DNA from: Solirubrobacter ginsenosidimutans
Lineage (GTDB): Bacteria > Actinomycetota > Thermoleophilia > Solirubrobacterales > Solirubrobacteraceae
NCBI RefSeq assembly: GCF_027587205.1
Contig: NZ_JAPDOD010000031.1
Location: 48,505 to 112,504 of the forward strand
Direction of reading: 5' to 3'
DNA: 64,000 nt
This document shows, piece by piece, positions 17,258-26,430 of the stretch. The notes under the pieces were generated by a model. It saw only the letters and a program-made list of their open reading frames with translations, was not told the origin of the DNA and did not search any database. The position numbers and the translations under genes are program-made. Within the stretch, counting starts at the first letter, position 1; each line of letters starts with the position of its first letter.

Positions 17258-17967
17258 GGGCGGGTGATCCTAGTGTTGATCTGGTAGAGGGCGACGGTCG
17301 CCGCCATCGCGGCGTTGAGCGAGTCGGCGTGGGCGATCGGGATGTGGGCGACGTCGTCGCAGGCGGCGACGAGGGCCTTCGGCAGGCCCTCGCGCTCGGA
17401 GCCGATGAACAGCGTCATCTCCCCGTCCACCGGCAGCTCGCTGAGGGGCGCGCCCTCGCGGGCGACCAGCGCGACCTTGCGGCCGGGGACCTCGCCGAAG
17501 TTCCTGACGCGGGCGATCGGGACGGAGAACAGCGCGCCCATCGAGGCGCGGACGGCCTTGTGCCCGTACGGGTCCGCGCTGCCCGGGCCGAGCGCGACGC
17601 TCGAGGCGCCGAACGCCAGCGCGGAGCGCAGGATCGTGCCCACGTTGCCGGGGTCCGCGACACCCCACAGCGCGACGCAGCGCGGGCCGACGGGCTCCGA
17701 CCAGCGCTGCGGGTAGACGCCGAGCGCTCGCGTGCCGGAGCCGAGCTGGGAGACCGTGGCCAGCACGTGCGGCGCGACGGGAATGCCCTCGAGCCCGCTG
17801 CCGGTCGCCGCGTAGCGCGCCGACGCGTGCCAGCCGGCGGCGTCGGCGGCCTCGAGCAGGTCCTCGCCCTCGGCGACGAACTCGCCCAGCTTGTCGCGCC
17901 ACTTCCTTCCGGCGAGCTTGCGGATCTCTTTGAGCGCTTCGTTGTGGGGGCTGGTGATCTCGGTCAT
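17254..17967 (-). CDS. TrmH/SpoU family RNA 2'-O-methyltransferase
   Basis: SAM-dependent RNA 2'-O-ribose methyltransferase with a knotted SPOUT fold, 237 aa. The N-terminal substrate-binding domain is followed by the three SpoU motifs: VADPGNVGTILRSALAFG (motif 1, catalytic Arg), LFIGSEREGLP (motif 2) and IPIAHADSLNAAMAATVAL (motif 3). This gene commonly sits just before pheS in many bacteria and likely modifies 23S rRNA (TsnR/RlmB-like). It starts 17 nt after the terminator hairpin that closes the infC-rpmI-rplT unit and overlaps pheS by 4 bp. Confidence 0.92.
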   Translation of the reverse strand: MTEITSPHNEALKEIRKLAGRKWRDKLGEFVAEGEDLLEAADAAGWHASARYAATGSGLEGIPVAPHVLATVSQLGSGTRALGVYPQRWSEPVGPRCVALWGVADPGNVGTILRSALAFGASSVALGPGSADPYGHKAVRASMGALFSVPIARVRNFGEVPGRKVALVAREGAPLSELPVDGEMTLFIGSEREGLPKALVAACDDVAHIPIAHADSLNAAMAATVALYQINTRITRP

Positions 17968-17983
17968 GTCGTGTCGGCTGGAG

Positions 17984-18023
17984 AAACAAAAAAGGGCGCC
18001 GCTCCGACATGGAGGGGCGCCCT
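17984..18023 (-). terminator. Rho-independent terminator after rplT
   Basis: On the minus strand AGGGCGCC (18023-18016) pairs with GGCGCCCT (18000-17993), followed by TTTTTTGTTT. An 8-bp GC stem with a six-U tract is a strong intrinsic terminator, placed 28 bp after the rplT stop and just before the SpoU methyltransferase start. It may also act as an attenuator for the downstream pheST-arg genes. Confidence 0.85.
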
Positions 18024-18051
18024 GGAAAGGCTCGGCGGTGTTCGGGTAAAG

Positions 18052-18411
18052 CTAAGCCGCCGAGGCCTCGCGGGCGCGGTCGACGAATCGGCGGAAGGTC
18101 TCGGGGTCGCGCACGGCGATGTCGGCGAGGACCTTGCGGTCCAGCTCGACGCCGGCCAGCTGCAGGCCGTGGATGAACGTGCCATAGGACATGCCCTCGG
18201 CGCGCGCGGCGGCGTTGATGCGGGTGATCCAGAGGCGGCGGAAGTCACGCTTGCGGTTGCGACGATCGCGGTACGCGTACGCGTCCGCCTTGAACATCGC
18301 TTCCTTGGCGCGCTTGTACGAGGAGTTGGCCTCCCCGCGGAAACCCTTGGTCCGCTCGAGGACCTCGCGGCGCTTCTTACGCGCGTGGACTGAACGCTTT
18401 ACGCGGGTCAT
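18052..18411 (-). CDS. rplT: 50S ribosomal protein L20
   Basis: 119-aa basic ribosomal protein needed early in 50S assembly; it binds 23S rRNA and, in several bacteria, represses the infC-rpmI-rplT mRNA. The sequence starts [20 protein letters not shown] and contains [21 protein letters not shown], the L20 signature. ATG 18411 overlaps the rpmI stop by 4 bp. A strong terminator follows. Confidence 0.98.
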   Translation of the reverse strand: MTRVKRSVHARKKRREVLERTKGFRGEANSSYKRAKEAMFKADAYAYRDRRNRKRDFRRLWITRINAAARAEGMSYGTFIHGLQLAGVELDRKVLADIAVRDPETFRRFVDRAREASAA

Positions 18412-18611
18412 CGGCCCTGCCCGTGGAGCAGTTGGCTGGCACGGCGCGCATCGCCCTTGACGAGGTTGATGTCCAGGTGCATGTGACGCTTGCGCTTAGG
18501 CGACTTCTTCTCGAGGATGTGGCTCGAGAAGGAGTGGCGAGCCTGGACCTTGCCGGTGCCAGTGACCTTGAAGCGCTTCTTGGCGCCGGAGTGAGACTTC
18601 ATCTTGGGCAT
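18408..18611 (-). CDS. rpmI: 50S ribosomal protein L35
   Basis: 67-aa ribosomal protein. [20 protein letters not shown] is the L35 N-terminal signature, with [13 protein letters not shown] later. Second gene of infC-rpmI-rplT, 42 bp after infC, and overlapping rplT by 4 bp. Confidence 0.98.
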   Translation of the reverse strand: MPKMKSHSGAKKRFKVTGTGKVQARHSFSSHILEKKSPKRKRHMHLDINLVKGDARRASQLLHGQGR

Positions 18612-18653
18612 GACGAGGGCGGCAGTATAGCCGCCCCAGTCGCGCCGATCGAT

Positions 18654-19229
18654 CTACGAGGCCGGTTTCTCGTCCGCGGGGGCGGTCCGGGCCGGGCCGA
18701 GCATCATCGTCATGTTGCGGCCGTCCTGCTGGGGACGCTGCTCCACGACGGCCAACTCCGCCAGGTCCTCCGCGAGCCGGTTGAGAATCATCTCTCCCCG
18801 CTCGGGGTGGGCCATCTCGCGCCCGCGGAACATGATCGTCACCTTGACCTTGTCGCGCGCCTTGAGAAAGCGCGTGACGTGGCCCTTCTTGGTGTCGTAG
18901 TCATGCTGCGCGATCTTCGGCCGGAACTTGATCTCCCGGACGTTGATCTGCTGCTGATGCTTACGAGCCGACTTGGCCTTCTGGGCCTGCTCGTACTTGT
19001 ACTTCGAGTAGTCGAGGATGCGGCACACCGGCGGCTTGGCGTCGGCGGCGACCTCCACTAGGTCGAGGTCCTTCTCCTGCGCTCGGCGCAGGGCATCTTG
19101 GGTGCGCATGATCCCTACCTGCTGGCCGTCCTCATCGATGAGACGGACCTCAGGAACGCGGATGCGTTCGTTGATGCGGGTGGTATCGCGCTCCGGCGGT
19201 TGCCGGTCGAACCTTCTCGGGACCGGCAC
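18654..19229 (-). CDS. infC: Translation initiation factor IF-3
   Basis: 191-aa initiation factor that binds 30S, prevents subunit joining and proofreads start codons. The N-domain begins [21 protein letters not shown], the linker and C-domain show [20 protein letters not shown] and [19 protein letters not shown]. The GTG at 19229 gives a 17-residue N-terminal extension before RINERIRV. Many infC genes start at a rare codon (AUU/AUC) for autoregulation; no AUU is visible at the homologous position here and no Shine-Dalgarno precedes the GTG, so the exact start is uncertain. A 255-bp leader separates it from thrS. Confidence 0.93.
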   Translation of the reverse strand: MPVPRRFDRQPPERDTTRINERIRVPEVRLIDEDGQQVGIMRTQDALRRAQEKDLDLVEVAADAKPPVCRILDYSKYKYEQAQKAKSARKHQQQINVREIKFRPKIAQHDYDTKKGHVTRFLKARDKVKVTIMFRGREMAHPERGEMILNRLAEDLAELAVVEQRPQQDGRNMTMMLGPARTAPADEKPAS

Positions 19230-19298
19230 TAGCTGGGGGTGTGTGCGCGTGGCGTCAAGAACGCAGCGCAGTCTGGAGACGCGTATTCAATGCCAAGG

Positions 19299-19304
19299 AG
19301 TATA
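19299..19304 (-). promoter_or_regulatory. infC: Candidate -10 element in the infC leader
   Basis: The 255 bp between thrS (19485) and infC (19229) contain TATACT on the minus strand at 19304-19299, predicting a transcript start about 60 nt before infC. No convincing -35 hexamer lies 16-18 nt upstream. Close to the thrS stop, ACCCGTGGGC and GCCCCGCGGGT could form an imperfect hairpin near 19440-19480. L20-, L35- or IF3-dependent control of this leader is possible from family knowledge but no leader motif was recognised. Confidence 0.4.
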
Positions 19305-19484
19305 GACGCGTTTGCGCGAGCGTGTGGGGAAACCTGCGGGTCAGCACTCGGACCGAAGCGCTCAACGCACCGCTAGCGGTGCCGATTGACCCGGTTGCTC
19401 CTCTTGTTGGAGAGCGGCCCGGGACACGGATGTGCCAGGGCAATGTGGGTCACCCGCGGGGCAAGGATGCCCACGGGTAGCCCC

Positions 19485-21437
19485 TTATTCTTCGTCCGCG
19501 CCCAGCTTCGCGCGGAGGTCCTCGAGCGTCAGTGCGCCCTGGTCACCCTCGCGGTGCCGGCGCACCGACAGCGTGTCGGACTCGACCTCGCGGTCGCCCA
19601 GCACCAGCATGTACGGGATCTTGCGCAGCTCCGCCTCGCGGATCTTGCGCCCAATCGACTCCGTGCGGCGGTCGACCTCGACCCGGAACTCCCCGAGCGC
19701 GGCCTGGACCTTGTCGGCGTGCTCGACGTGGCGGTCCGACACCGGCAGGACGATCGCCTGGACCGGCGCCAGCCAGACCGGGAACTCGCCCGCGTAGTGC
19801 TCGACGAGCATGCCGATGAAGCGCTCGAAGGAGCCCATCAGGGCGCGGTGGATCATCACCGGGCGATGCTCGGCGTTGTCGGCGCCGGTGTAGACCAGCT
19901 CGAAGCGCTCCGGCATCACGTAGTCGAGCTGCACGGTGCCGAGCTGCCACGAACGGCCGATGGCGTCGGTCATGTGCAGGTCGATCTTCGGGCCGTAGAA
20001 CGCGCCGTCGCCCTCGTTGACGTCGTACTTGAGCCCGTGGTTGTCGAGCGCGCGCTGCAGCGCGGCCTCGGCGCGGTCCCACATGTCCTCGGTGCCGATG
20101 CGCTTCTCCGGGCGGGTGGACAGCTCAAGGCGCGGCTCGAACCCGAACTTGTCGTAGATCGCGAAGCCGAAGTCGAGGCAGCGGATGACCTCTTCCTCGA
20201 TCTGGTCCTCGGTGGCGAAGATGTGGGCGTCGTCCTGCGTGATGTGGCGCACCCGCAGCAGGCCGTGCAGCGTGCCCGACGGCTCGTGGCGGTGCACGAG
20301 GCCCTGCTCGGAGTAGCGGATCGGCAGGTCGCGATAGGAGCGGCGCTGGGACGCGTAGAGCTGCGTGTGCGCCGGGCAGTTCATGGGCTTCAGGCCCATC
20401 GACTGGCCCTCGACGTCCGTGAAGTACATGTTGTCGCGGTACACGTGCCAGTGCCCGGAGCGCTTGAAGAGCTCGGCGTCGTAGAGGATCGGGGTCTTGA
20501 CCTCGCGGTAGCCGCGGGCGCCGTTCTCGGTGCGCCACAGCTTGGTCAGCTCGTTCCAGATCGCCATCCCGTTCGGGAACCAGAACGGCGAGCCCGGCGA
20601 GAGCTCGGAGAACATGTAGAGCTCGAGCTCCTTCCCGAGCTTGCGGTGGTCGCGCGCGCGGGCCTGCTCGAGGCGCTCCACGTGCTCGGCGAGCTCCTCC
20701 TTGGAGGCGAACGCGGTGCCGTAGATGCGGGTGAGCATCTGACGGTTGGCGTCGCCACGCCAGTACGCGCCGGCGACGGACGTGAGCTTGAAGGCCTTGG
20801 CGCGGCCGGTGCCCGGGGCGTGCGGGCCGCGGCAGAGGTCGTAGAAGTCGCCGTTCTGGTAGATCCCGACGCTCGGCACGCCCTGGTTCTTGACCAGGTC
20901 CTCGATCAGCTCGACCTTGTAGGGCTGATCCTCGCGCAGGAAGTGCTCGATCGCCTCGCCCACCGGCAGCTCGGAGCGCACGAACGGCTCGTCGGCCTTC
21001 ACGTGCTTCTTCATCTGCGCTTCGATCTTCGGGAAGTCGTCCTCGTTGATCGTGACGCCGGGCGGGAACTCGAAGTCGTAGTAGAAGCCCTCGGCGATCG
21101 GCGGGCCGATCGAGACCTTGGTCCCCGGGTAGAGCTCGAGCACGGACTCGGCCAGCACGTGCGCGATGTCGTGGCGCAGGAGCTTCAGCGCGTCCCCGTC
21201 ACCCGCCTTGGCGGTGACGATCTCGACCGGCTGCCCGTCGACGAGCGGGTACGACAGGTCGACGATCCGCCCGTTGTCGTAGGCCGTCCCGTCCCGCTTC
21301 TCCGTCTTGTCGCCATCGAGGACGCGGATGGCCATCGCGGCCCGGGCGAGGCCCGGACCGATGTCGGCGGCGAGATCGGCTCCGGTGGAGCCGTCGGGAA
21401 GTTCACGGACAGAGCCGTCGGGAAGAGGGACGCGCAT
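19485..21437 (-). CDS. thrS: Threonine-tRNA ligase
   Basis: Class II synthetase, 650 aa, full length. Domains: TGS (residues about 1-62), the N2 editing domain with RHDIAHVLAESVLELYPG (HxxxH) and a distal YDLCRGPH (zinc-like editing site), the catalytic core with MNCPAHTQLYASQ (zinc Cys), motif 2 EPSGTLHGLLRVRHITQDDA, motif 3 MIHRALMGSFERFIGMLVE and the C-terminal anticodon-binding domain. Editing of Ser-tRNA(Thr) is expected to be intact. ATG 21437 was taken; ribosome binding site is weak. Confidence 0.97.
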   Translation of the reverse strand: MRVPLPDGSVRELPDGSTGADLAADIGPGLARAAMAIRVLDGDKTEKRDGTAYDNGRIVDLSYPLVDGQPVEIVTAKAGDGDALKLLRHDIAHVLAESVLELYPGTKVSIGPPIAEGFYYDFEFPPGVTINEDDFPKIEAQMKKHVKADEPFVRSELPVGEAIEHFLREDQPYKVELIEDLVKNQGVPSVGIYQNGDFYDLCRGPHAPGTGRAKAFKLTSVAGAYWRGDANRQMLTRIYGTAFASKEELAEHVERLEQARARDHRKLGKELELYMFSELSPGSPFWFPNGMAIWNELTKLWRTENGARGYREVKTPILYDAELFKRSGHWHVYRDNMYFTDVEGQSMGLKPMNCPAHTQLYASQRRSYRDLPIRYSEQGLVHRHEPSGTLHGLLRVRHITQDDAHIFATEDQIEEEVIRCLDFGFAIYDKFGFEPRLELSTRPEKRIGTEDMWDRAEAALQRALDNHGLKYDVNEGDGAFYGPKIDLHMTDAIGRSWQLGTVQLDYVMPERFELVYTGADNAEHRPVMIHRALMGSFERFIGMLVEHYAGEFPVWLAPVQAIVLPVSDRHVEHADKVQAALGEFRVEVDRRTESIGRKIREAELRKIPYMLVLGDREVESDTLSVRRHREGDQGALTLEDLRAKLGADEE

Positions 21438-21449
21438 CGCGCGCTAAGG

Positions 21450-22481
21450 CTAGATCACGTTGATCTTCACGCTCTTCGCGGCCGTGTTGCCGTCGGTGCC
21501 GGTGAGTTCGAACCGCAGCTTCTGCTTGCCCTTCTTGGCGTTCGCCGGGACGCGGAACGAGAACGAGGTCGCGCCCGCCTGGAGCGTGAGGTGCTTGACC
21601 GTCTTGCCCAGGGTGAGCGTGGCCTCGGTGTCGGCCGAGCTGCCCAGCACGACCTTCAGCAGGCGGTTACGGCGCACGGACTTCGCGAGGGTGACCAGCG
21701 AGGCGCGCAGGGGCGTCGCCGAGGACGCGGACGAGGACGAGGGATCGAAGCCGCTCGGCACATCGATCGGCACGAACTGGGTGTCGGGCGGCGGCGCGAG
21801 ATCGGCCTGCGGCTCGGCGAAGAGGACGTCGTCGATCGCCGCGAGGTCGGTCTGCGGGGTGTCGACGACGCCGGGGGCGATCGGCGCCGTGCCCGCGCGG
21901 ACCTGCACCTCGGCGATGCGCTCGCCGTCGCGGAAGCGCACGCCCACGAAGCTCAGCCCGTTCGGGCCGGGCGGGACGGGCACGTCAAGGATCGTCGCGC
22001 CGCGCGAGTCGAGGAACGTCACCGAGGCGCCACCCGTGGTGTCGACGTCTGAGAGCACGACCCCGAACGCGCTCGTGAACGCCTGACGCGGCGTGCCGGG
22101 CACGTTGAAGCGCACGTTCGTGTAGTTGGAGCCGACCGGCGAGAAGAGCTTGTCCCCGGAGTAGCGCGGGAACCCTCCACCCCACGGCGAGCCGTTGGAG
22201 ATCTCGGTGCCGATGCCGGGCGTGTCGAACTCCGCCCCGCGCTGGCTGCCGAAGAACCCGCCGGGGAACCGGTTCGGGAACGTGGCGGTCGCCGGCACGC
22301 CGTCCCAGTTGATCTCGGAGCGCTTCTCGCCCGCGTCGGCCTTGAAGGCGTTGATGGTCGCGTCGAGCGAGGCGGGCGTCGCCCCCGACACGGTGCGGAT
22401 CTCGGGGGCCGCGGACGCCACCGCTGGTAAGGCGAGCGCGACGACGGCGGAGAGCACAGAAATTCTCAGGAGCGTGGCCAT
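21450..22481 (-). CDS. Secreted hypothetical protein
   Basis: 343-aa exported protein. MATLLRISVLSAVVALALP ending in VASAA is a signal peptide; ATG 22481 was chosen because it starts the signal peptide, whereas the upstream extension to 22547 reads through a palindromic repeat. The mature part has a beta-rich N-domain (SLDATINAFKADAGEKR, GGFFGSQRGAEFDTPGIGTE, SFVGVRFRDGERIAEVQV) resembling adhesion or PEP-CTERM-associated domains with an IDDVLFAEP ending, a Ser/Pro linker, and a C-terminal Ig-like domain with Lys/Thr-rich strands. Such C-terminal domains recur in other exported proteins of this window. Function unknown. Confidence 0.75.
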   Translation of the reverse strand: MATLLRISVLSAVVALALPAVASAAPEIRTVSGATPASLDATINAFKADAGEKRSEINWDGVPATATFPNRFPGGFFGSQRGAEFDTPGIGTEISNGSPWGGGFPRYSGDKLFSPVGSNYTNVRFNVPGTPRQAFTSAFGVVLSDVDTTGGASVTFLDSRGATILDVPVPPGPNGLSFVGVRFRDGERIAEVQVRAGTAPIAPGVVDTPQTDLAAIDDVLFAEPQADLAPPPDTQFVPIDVPSGFDPSSSSASSATPLRASLVTLAKSVRRNRLLKVVLGSSADTEATLTLGKTVKHLTLQAGATSFSFRVPANAKKGKQKLRFELTGTDGNTAAKSVKINVI

Positions 22482-22527
22482 ACGGGAGCTGACGCCATCG
22501 CCACGCCCACCATTCCCGCCAAACGAA

Positions 22528-22595
22528 GGGGTCAGACCCCTCAACAATTGATTTGGCTCTACAGCGGGGCTCGCAATGTTGAGGGGTCTGACCCC
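22528..22595. repeat. Nested palindromic element built on GGGGTCAGACCCC
   Basis: Between two divergent secreted-protein genes, GGGGTCAGACCCCTCAACAA starts at 22528 and its inverted copy ends GGGGTCTGACCCC at 22595. Each 13-mer GGGGTC-A-GACCCC is itself a palindrome, and the two copies face each other across a 25-bp spacer with arms of about 21 bp that match except for one extra base. A third partial GACCCC...GGGGTC follows at 22605-22622. This resembles REP/RAYT-linked short palindromic repeats rather than a simple terminator. Confidence 0.65.
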
Positions 22596-22665
22596 CCCTT
22601 TGTGACCCCCCTTTGCGGGGTCTCGCTAGGGTGCCCCGTTCGCAAGCGACAGCGAAGGAAGTGAC

Positions 22666-23256
22666 ATGCGAACGACCACGACCGCCGTTTTGGCCGTGGG
22701 CGCGACCGCCTTGGCCATCCCGACCGCCGCCCAAGCGCAGACCGTCCAGTCCTCGGTCCAGGCCCCGCTCGCCGGGCACCTGACCGTCGCCTCCCAGATG
22801 AAGGCCGAGCACACCGAGCTCGCCCAGCAGCGCCTCACCCGCAAGGCTTGGCGCCTCGCCGACAAGGTCGCGGACGCCCGCGGCCATGGCTTCTCGCCGC
22901 GCGATTACCGCCGGCGGGTGAAGGACGAGCCGCCCGCCCGGCTCGCCCGCCGCGTGCGCACGCTGCGGCGCGACCTCAACGACGCCCGCCGCGACGCGCA
23001 CCGCCGCCGGGCCGCCGCGCAGAACGCCCCGGCCTCCCCCACGCTCGAGGCGATCGCCGCCTGCGAGTCCGGGGGCAACCCCGGCACGGACACGGGCAAC
23101 GGCTTCTACGGCAAGTACCAGTTCACGCTGCAGACGTGGCAGAGCGTCGGCGGCGAAGGGAACCCGGCGGCGGCCGGCGAGGCCGAGCAGAACCGCCGCG
23201 CGGCGCTGCTCTACGCCCGCGAAGGAGCCTCGCCCTGGCCCGTGTGCGGCCGTTAG
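22666..23256 (+). CDS. Secreted transglycosylase-like protein (Rpf/resuscitation-promoting-factor type)
   Basis: 196-aa secreted cell-wall enzyme. A signal peptide ends at AAQAQ (about residue 26); a helical, Arg-rich middle (about 45-125) looks coiled; the C-terminal domain LEAIAACESGGNPGTDTGNG, FYGKYQFTLQTWQSVGG and LYAREGASPWPVCGR is the Rpf-like fold with catalytic Glu in CESGG. Rpf proteins cleave peptidoglycan glycan strands and promote exit from dormancy. GAAGGAAG precedes ATG 22666. Divergent from the secreted gene at 21450-22481 across the palindromic element. Confidence 0.88.
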   Translation: MRTTTTAVLAVGATALAIPTAAQAQTVQSSVQAPLAGHLTVASQMKAEHTELAQQRLTRKAWRLADKVADARGHGFSPRDYRRRVKDEPPARLARRVRTLRRDLNDARRDAHRRRAAAQNAPASPTLEAIAACESGGNPGTDTGNGFYGKYQFTLQTWQSVGGEGNPAAAGEAEQNRRAALLYAREGASPWPVCGR

Positions 23257-23269
23257 TAGTCTCGAAACC

Positions 23270-24325
23270 ATGGCCCTCCGTGACGAGTTTCCGGTCCTTG
23301 AAAAGGTCGCGTATCTGAACGCCGGCACGGACGGGCCGATCCCGCGCGCCGCCGCTGAACTGGTCCAGCAGGAACTCAACAGCTCGCTCGCGGACGGGCG
23401 GACGTGGCCGCACTTCGAGCGCCGCATGCAGTTGCAGACCGACCTGCGGGCCGGCTACGCGCAGTTGATGAACTGCGAGCCCGACGACGTCGCGGTCACG
23501 ACCGGGACGAGCTTCGGGCTCGGCTGCGTGCTCGCGGGGATGGACCTCGGCACGGGCGACGAGATCGTCACCTCCGACAACGAGCATCCCGGCCTGCTCG
23601 GCCCGTTGATCGCCGCCCGCCACCGCGGCGCGACGGTCAAGCCGGTGCCGTTCGCCGAGCTGGCGAACGCGGTCACCGCGACGACGACGCTCGTCGCCGC
23701 CTCGCACGTGAACTGGATCACCGGCGAGCTCGCCCCGGACCTCTCGAGCGTCAACGTCCCGGTGATCCTCGACGGCGCGCAGGGCTCCGGCGCGGTGCCG
23801 GTCGACGTCCAGGCGCTCGGCTGCGCCGCCTACGCCGCCGCCGGCCAGAAATGGCTCTGCGGGGCGGACGGCACCGGGATGCTCTACGTCCAGCCCGAGT
23901 TCGGCGAGCGGGTGCGGACGATCGCGCCGACCTACGGCTCCTTCGAGGACGCGTCGCGCGGGCTGGAGTCGACGCTGCGGGCCGGCGGGCGGCGCTTCGA
24001 CGCCGCCCTCTCCCGCGAGGCGCTCGCGTTCTCGTTCGCCGCGCTGGAGGTGCTCGTCGCGGCCGATCTCGACGCGTCGATGGAGCGGGCGGCCGACCTC
24101 GCGGAACAGTTCGCGACCGGGCTCGCCGACGCCGGCTACACGGTCGCGCCTCGTGGCCGGTCGACGCTCGTCGCCTGGGAGTACCCCGAGCCCGCGGAGG
24201 CCCGCCAGCGGCTCGCCGACGCCGGCATCGCGGTGCGCGACCTCCCCGGGTTCCCGTACCTGCGCGCGTCGGTCGGCGCCTGGAACGACGAGTCCGACCT
24301 CCAGAAGCTGCTCGCGGCGCTGTGA
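23270..24325 (+). CDS. Class V aminotransferase (cysteine desulfurase-like)
   Basis: PLP enzyme of fold type I, 351 aa. It begins [20 protein letters not shown], has [18 protein letters not shown], the PLP-binding Asp in [16 protein letters not shown] and the Schiff-base Lys in [19 protein letters not shown]. It could be a cysteine desulfurase-like, selenocysteine-lyase-like or ergothioneine-type C-S lyase; a conserved catalytic Cys loop is not obvious, which argues against a canonical desulfurase. First gene of a three-gene operon, overlapping the LOG gene by 4 bp. Confidence 0.8.
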   Translation: MALRDEFPVLEKVAYLNAGTDGPIPRAAAELVQQELNSSLADGRTWPHFERRMQLQTDLRAGYAQLMNCEPDDVAVTTGTSFGLGCVLAGMDLGTGDEIVTSDNEHPGLLGPLIAARHRGATVKPVPFAELANAVTATTTLVAASHVNWITGELAPDLSSVNVPVILDGAQGSGAVPVDVQALGCAAYAAAGQKWLCGADGTGMLYVQPEFGERVRTIAPTYGSFEDASRGLESTLRAGGRRFDAALSREALAFSFAALEVLVAADLDASMERAADLAEQFATGLADAGYTVAPRGRSTLVAWEYPEPAEARQRLADAGIAVRDLPGFPYLRASVGAWNDESDLQKLLAAL

Positions 24326-24851
24326 AGACGATCTGCGTCTACTGCGGGTCCAACCCTGGAAAGGACCCGGTGTACCTCGAGGCGGCCACCGCGATGGCGC
24401 GCACGTTCGCCGAGCGCGGCCTGCGGATCGTCTACGGCGGCGCACAGGTCGGCGTGATGGGCGCCGTGGCCGACGCGGCGCTCGCCGCGGGCGGCGAGGT
24501 CGTCGGCGTGATCCCGCAGCTCCTGGTCGACCGCGAGGTCGCGCACCAGGGGCTGACCGAGCTGCACGTCGTCGAGAACATGCACGAGCGCAAGGCGCTG
24601 ATGGCCGAGCTCGCCGACGCGTTCGTCGCGCTTCCGGGCGGGATCGGCACGCTCGAGGAGCTGATCGAGGTCTACACCTGGAGCTACCTCGGCATCCACG
24701 ACAAGCCGCTGGCGGTGCTCAACACCGCGGGGTTCTATGACCGCTTGACCGCGTTCCTGGACCACGCGATGCATGAGGGCTTCCTGCGCCCGGAGCACCG
24801 CTCCCGGCTGCTGGTCGCCCCCGACACCGAGGCGCTGCTCGCGGCCTGGAC

Positions 24852-24855
<4 letters not shown>
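24322..24855 (+). CDS. LOG family protein (TIGR00730, putative nucleotide 5'-monophosphate phosphoribohydrolase)
   Basis: 177-aa Rossmann-like enzyme. [17 protein letters not shown] at the N-terminus, [20 protein letters not shown] and the active-site [17 protein letters not shown] (PGGxGTxxE) define the Lonely-guy family, which releases adenine-type bases from nucleoside 5'-monophosphates; many bacterial members have a housekeeping nucleotide role. The GTG start at 24322 overlaps the aminotransferase stop (GTGA) and its stop overlaps the GH13 gene ATG. Confidence 0.9.
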
Positions 24856-26267
<1,412 letters not shown>

Positions 26268-26430
26268 CCATGCGATTCCGCACGTTGCGGCATGGGAACC
26301 CAAAGGTCATCGGAGCCGCGCCGAGCCCGTGTTCCAGTCGGCGCCGCCACCGCGGGGCTGAGTTGTTCCTGCTCGTCCGGGGGGTGATCGCCCTTGGGCG
26401 GGCGGGATCAGCCACGTACTCTCTACGGGG

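Noticed and set aside
13953..22052. Plus-strand open frames of up to 888 codons opposite pheT and thrS
   Set aside because: Same shadow effect; the minus strand carries complete, recognised synthetase genes.
26268..26430. Possible gene in the 163-bp gap after the GH13 gene
   Set aside because: No open frame with coding character; only a short CCGCA/TGCGG stem was seen.
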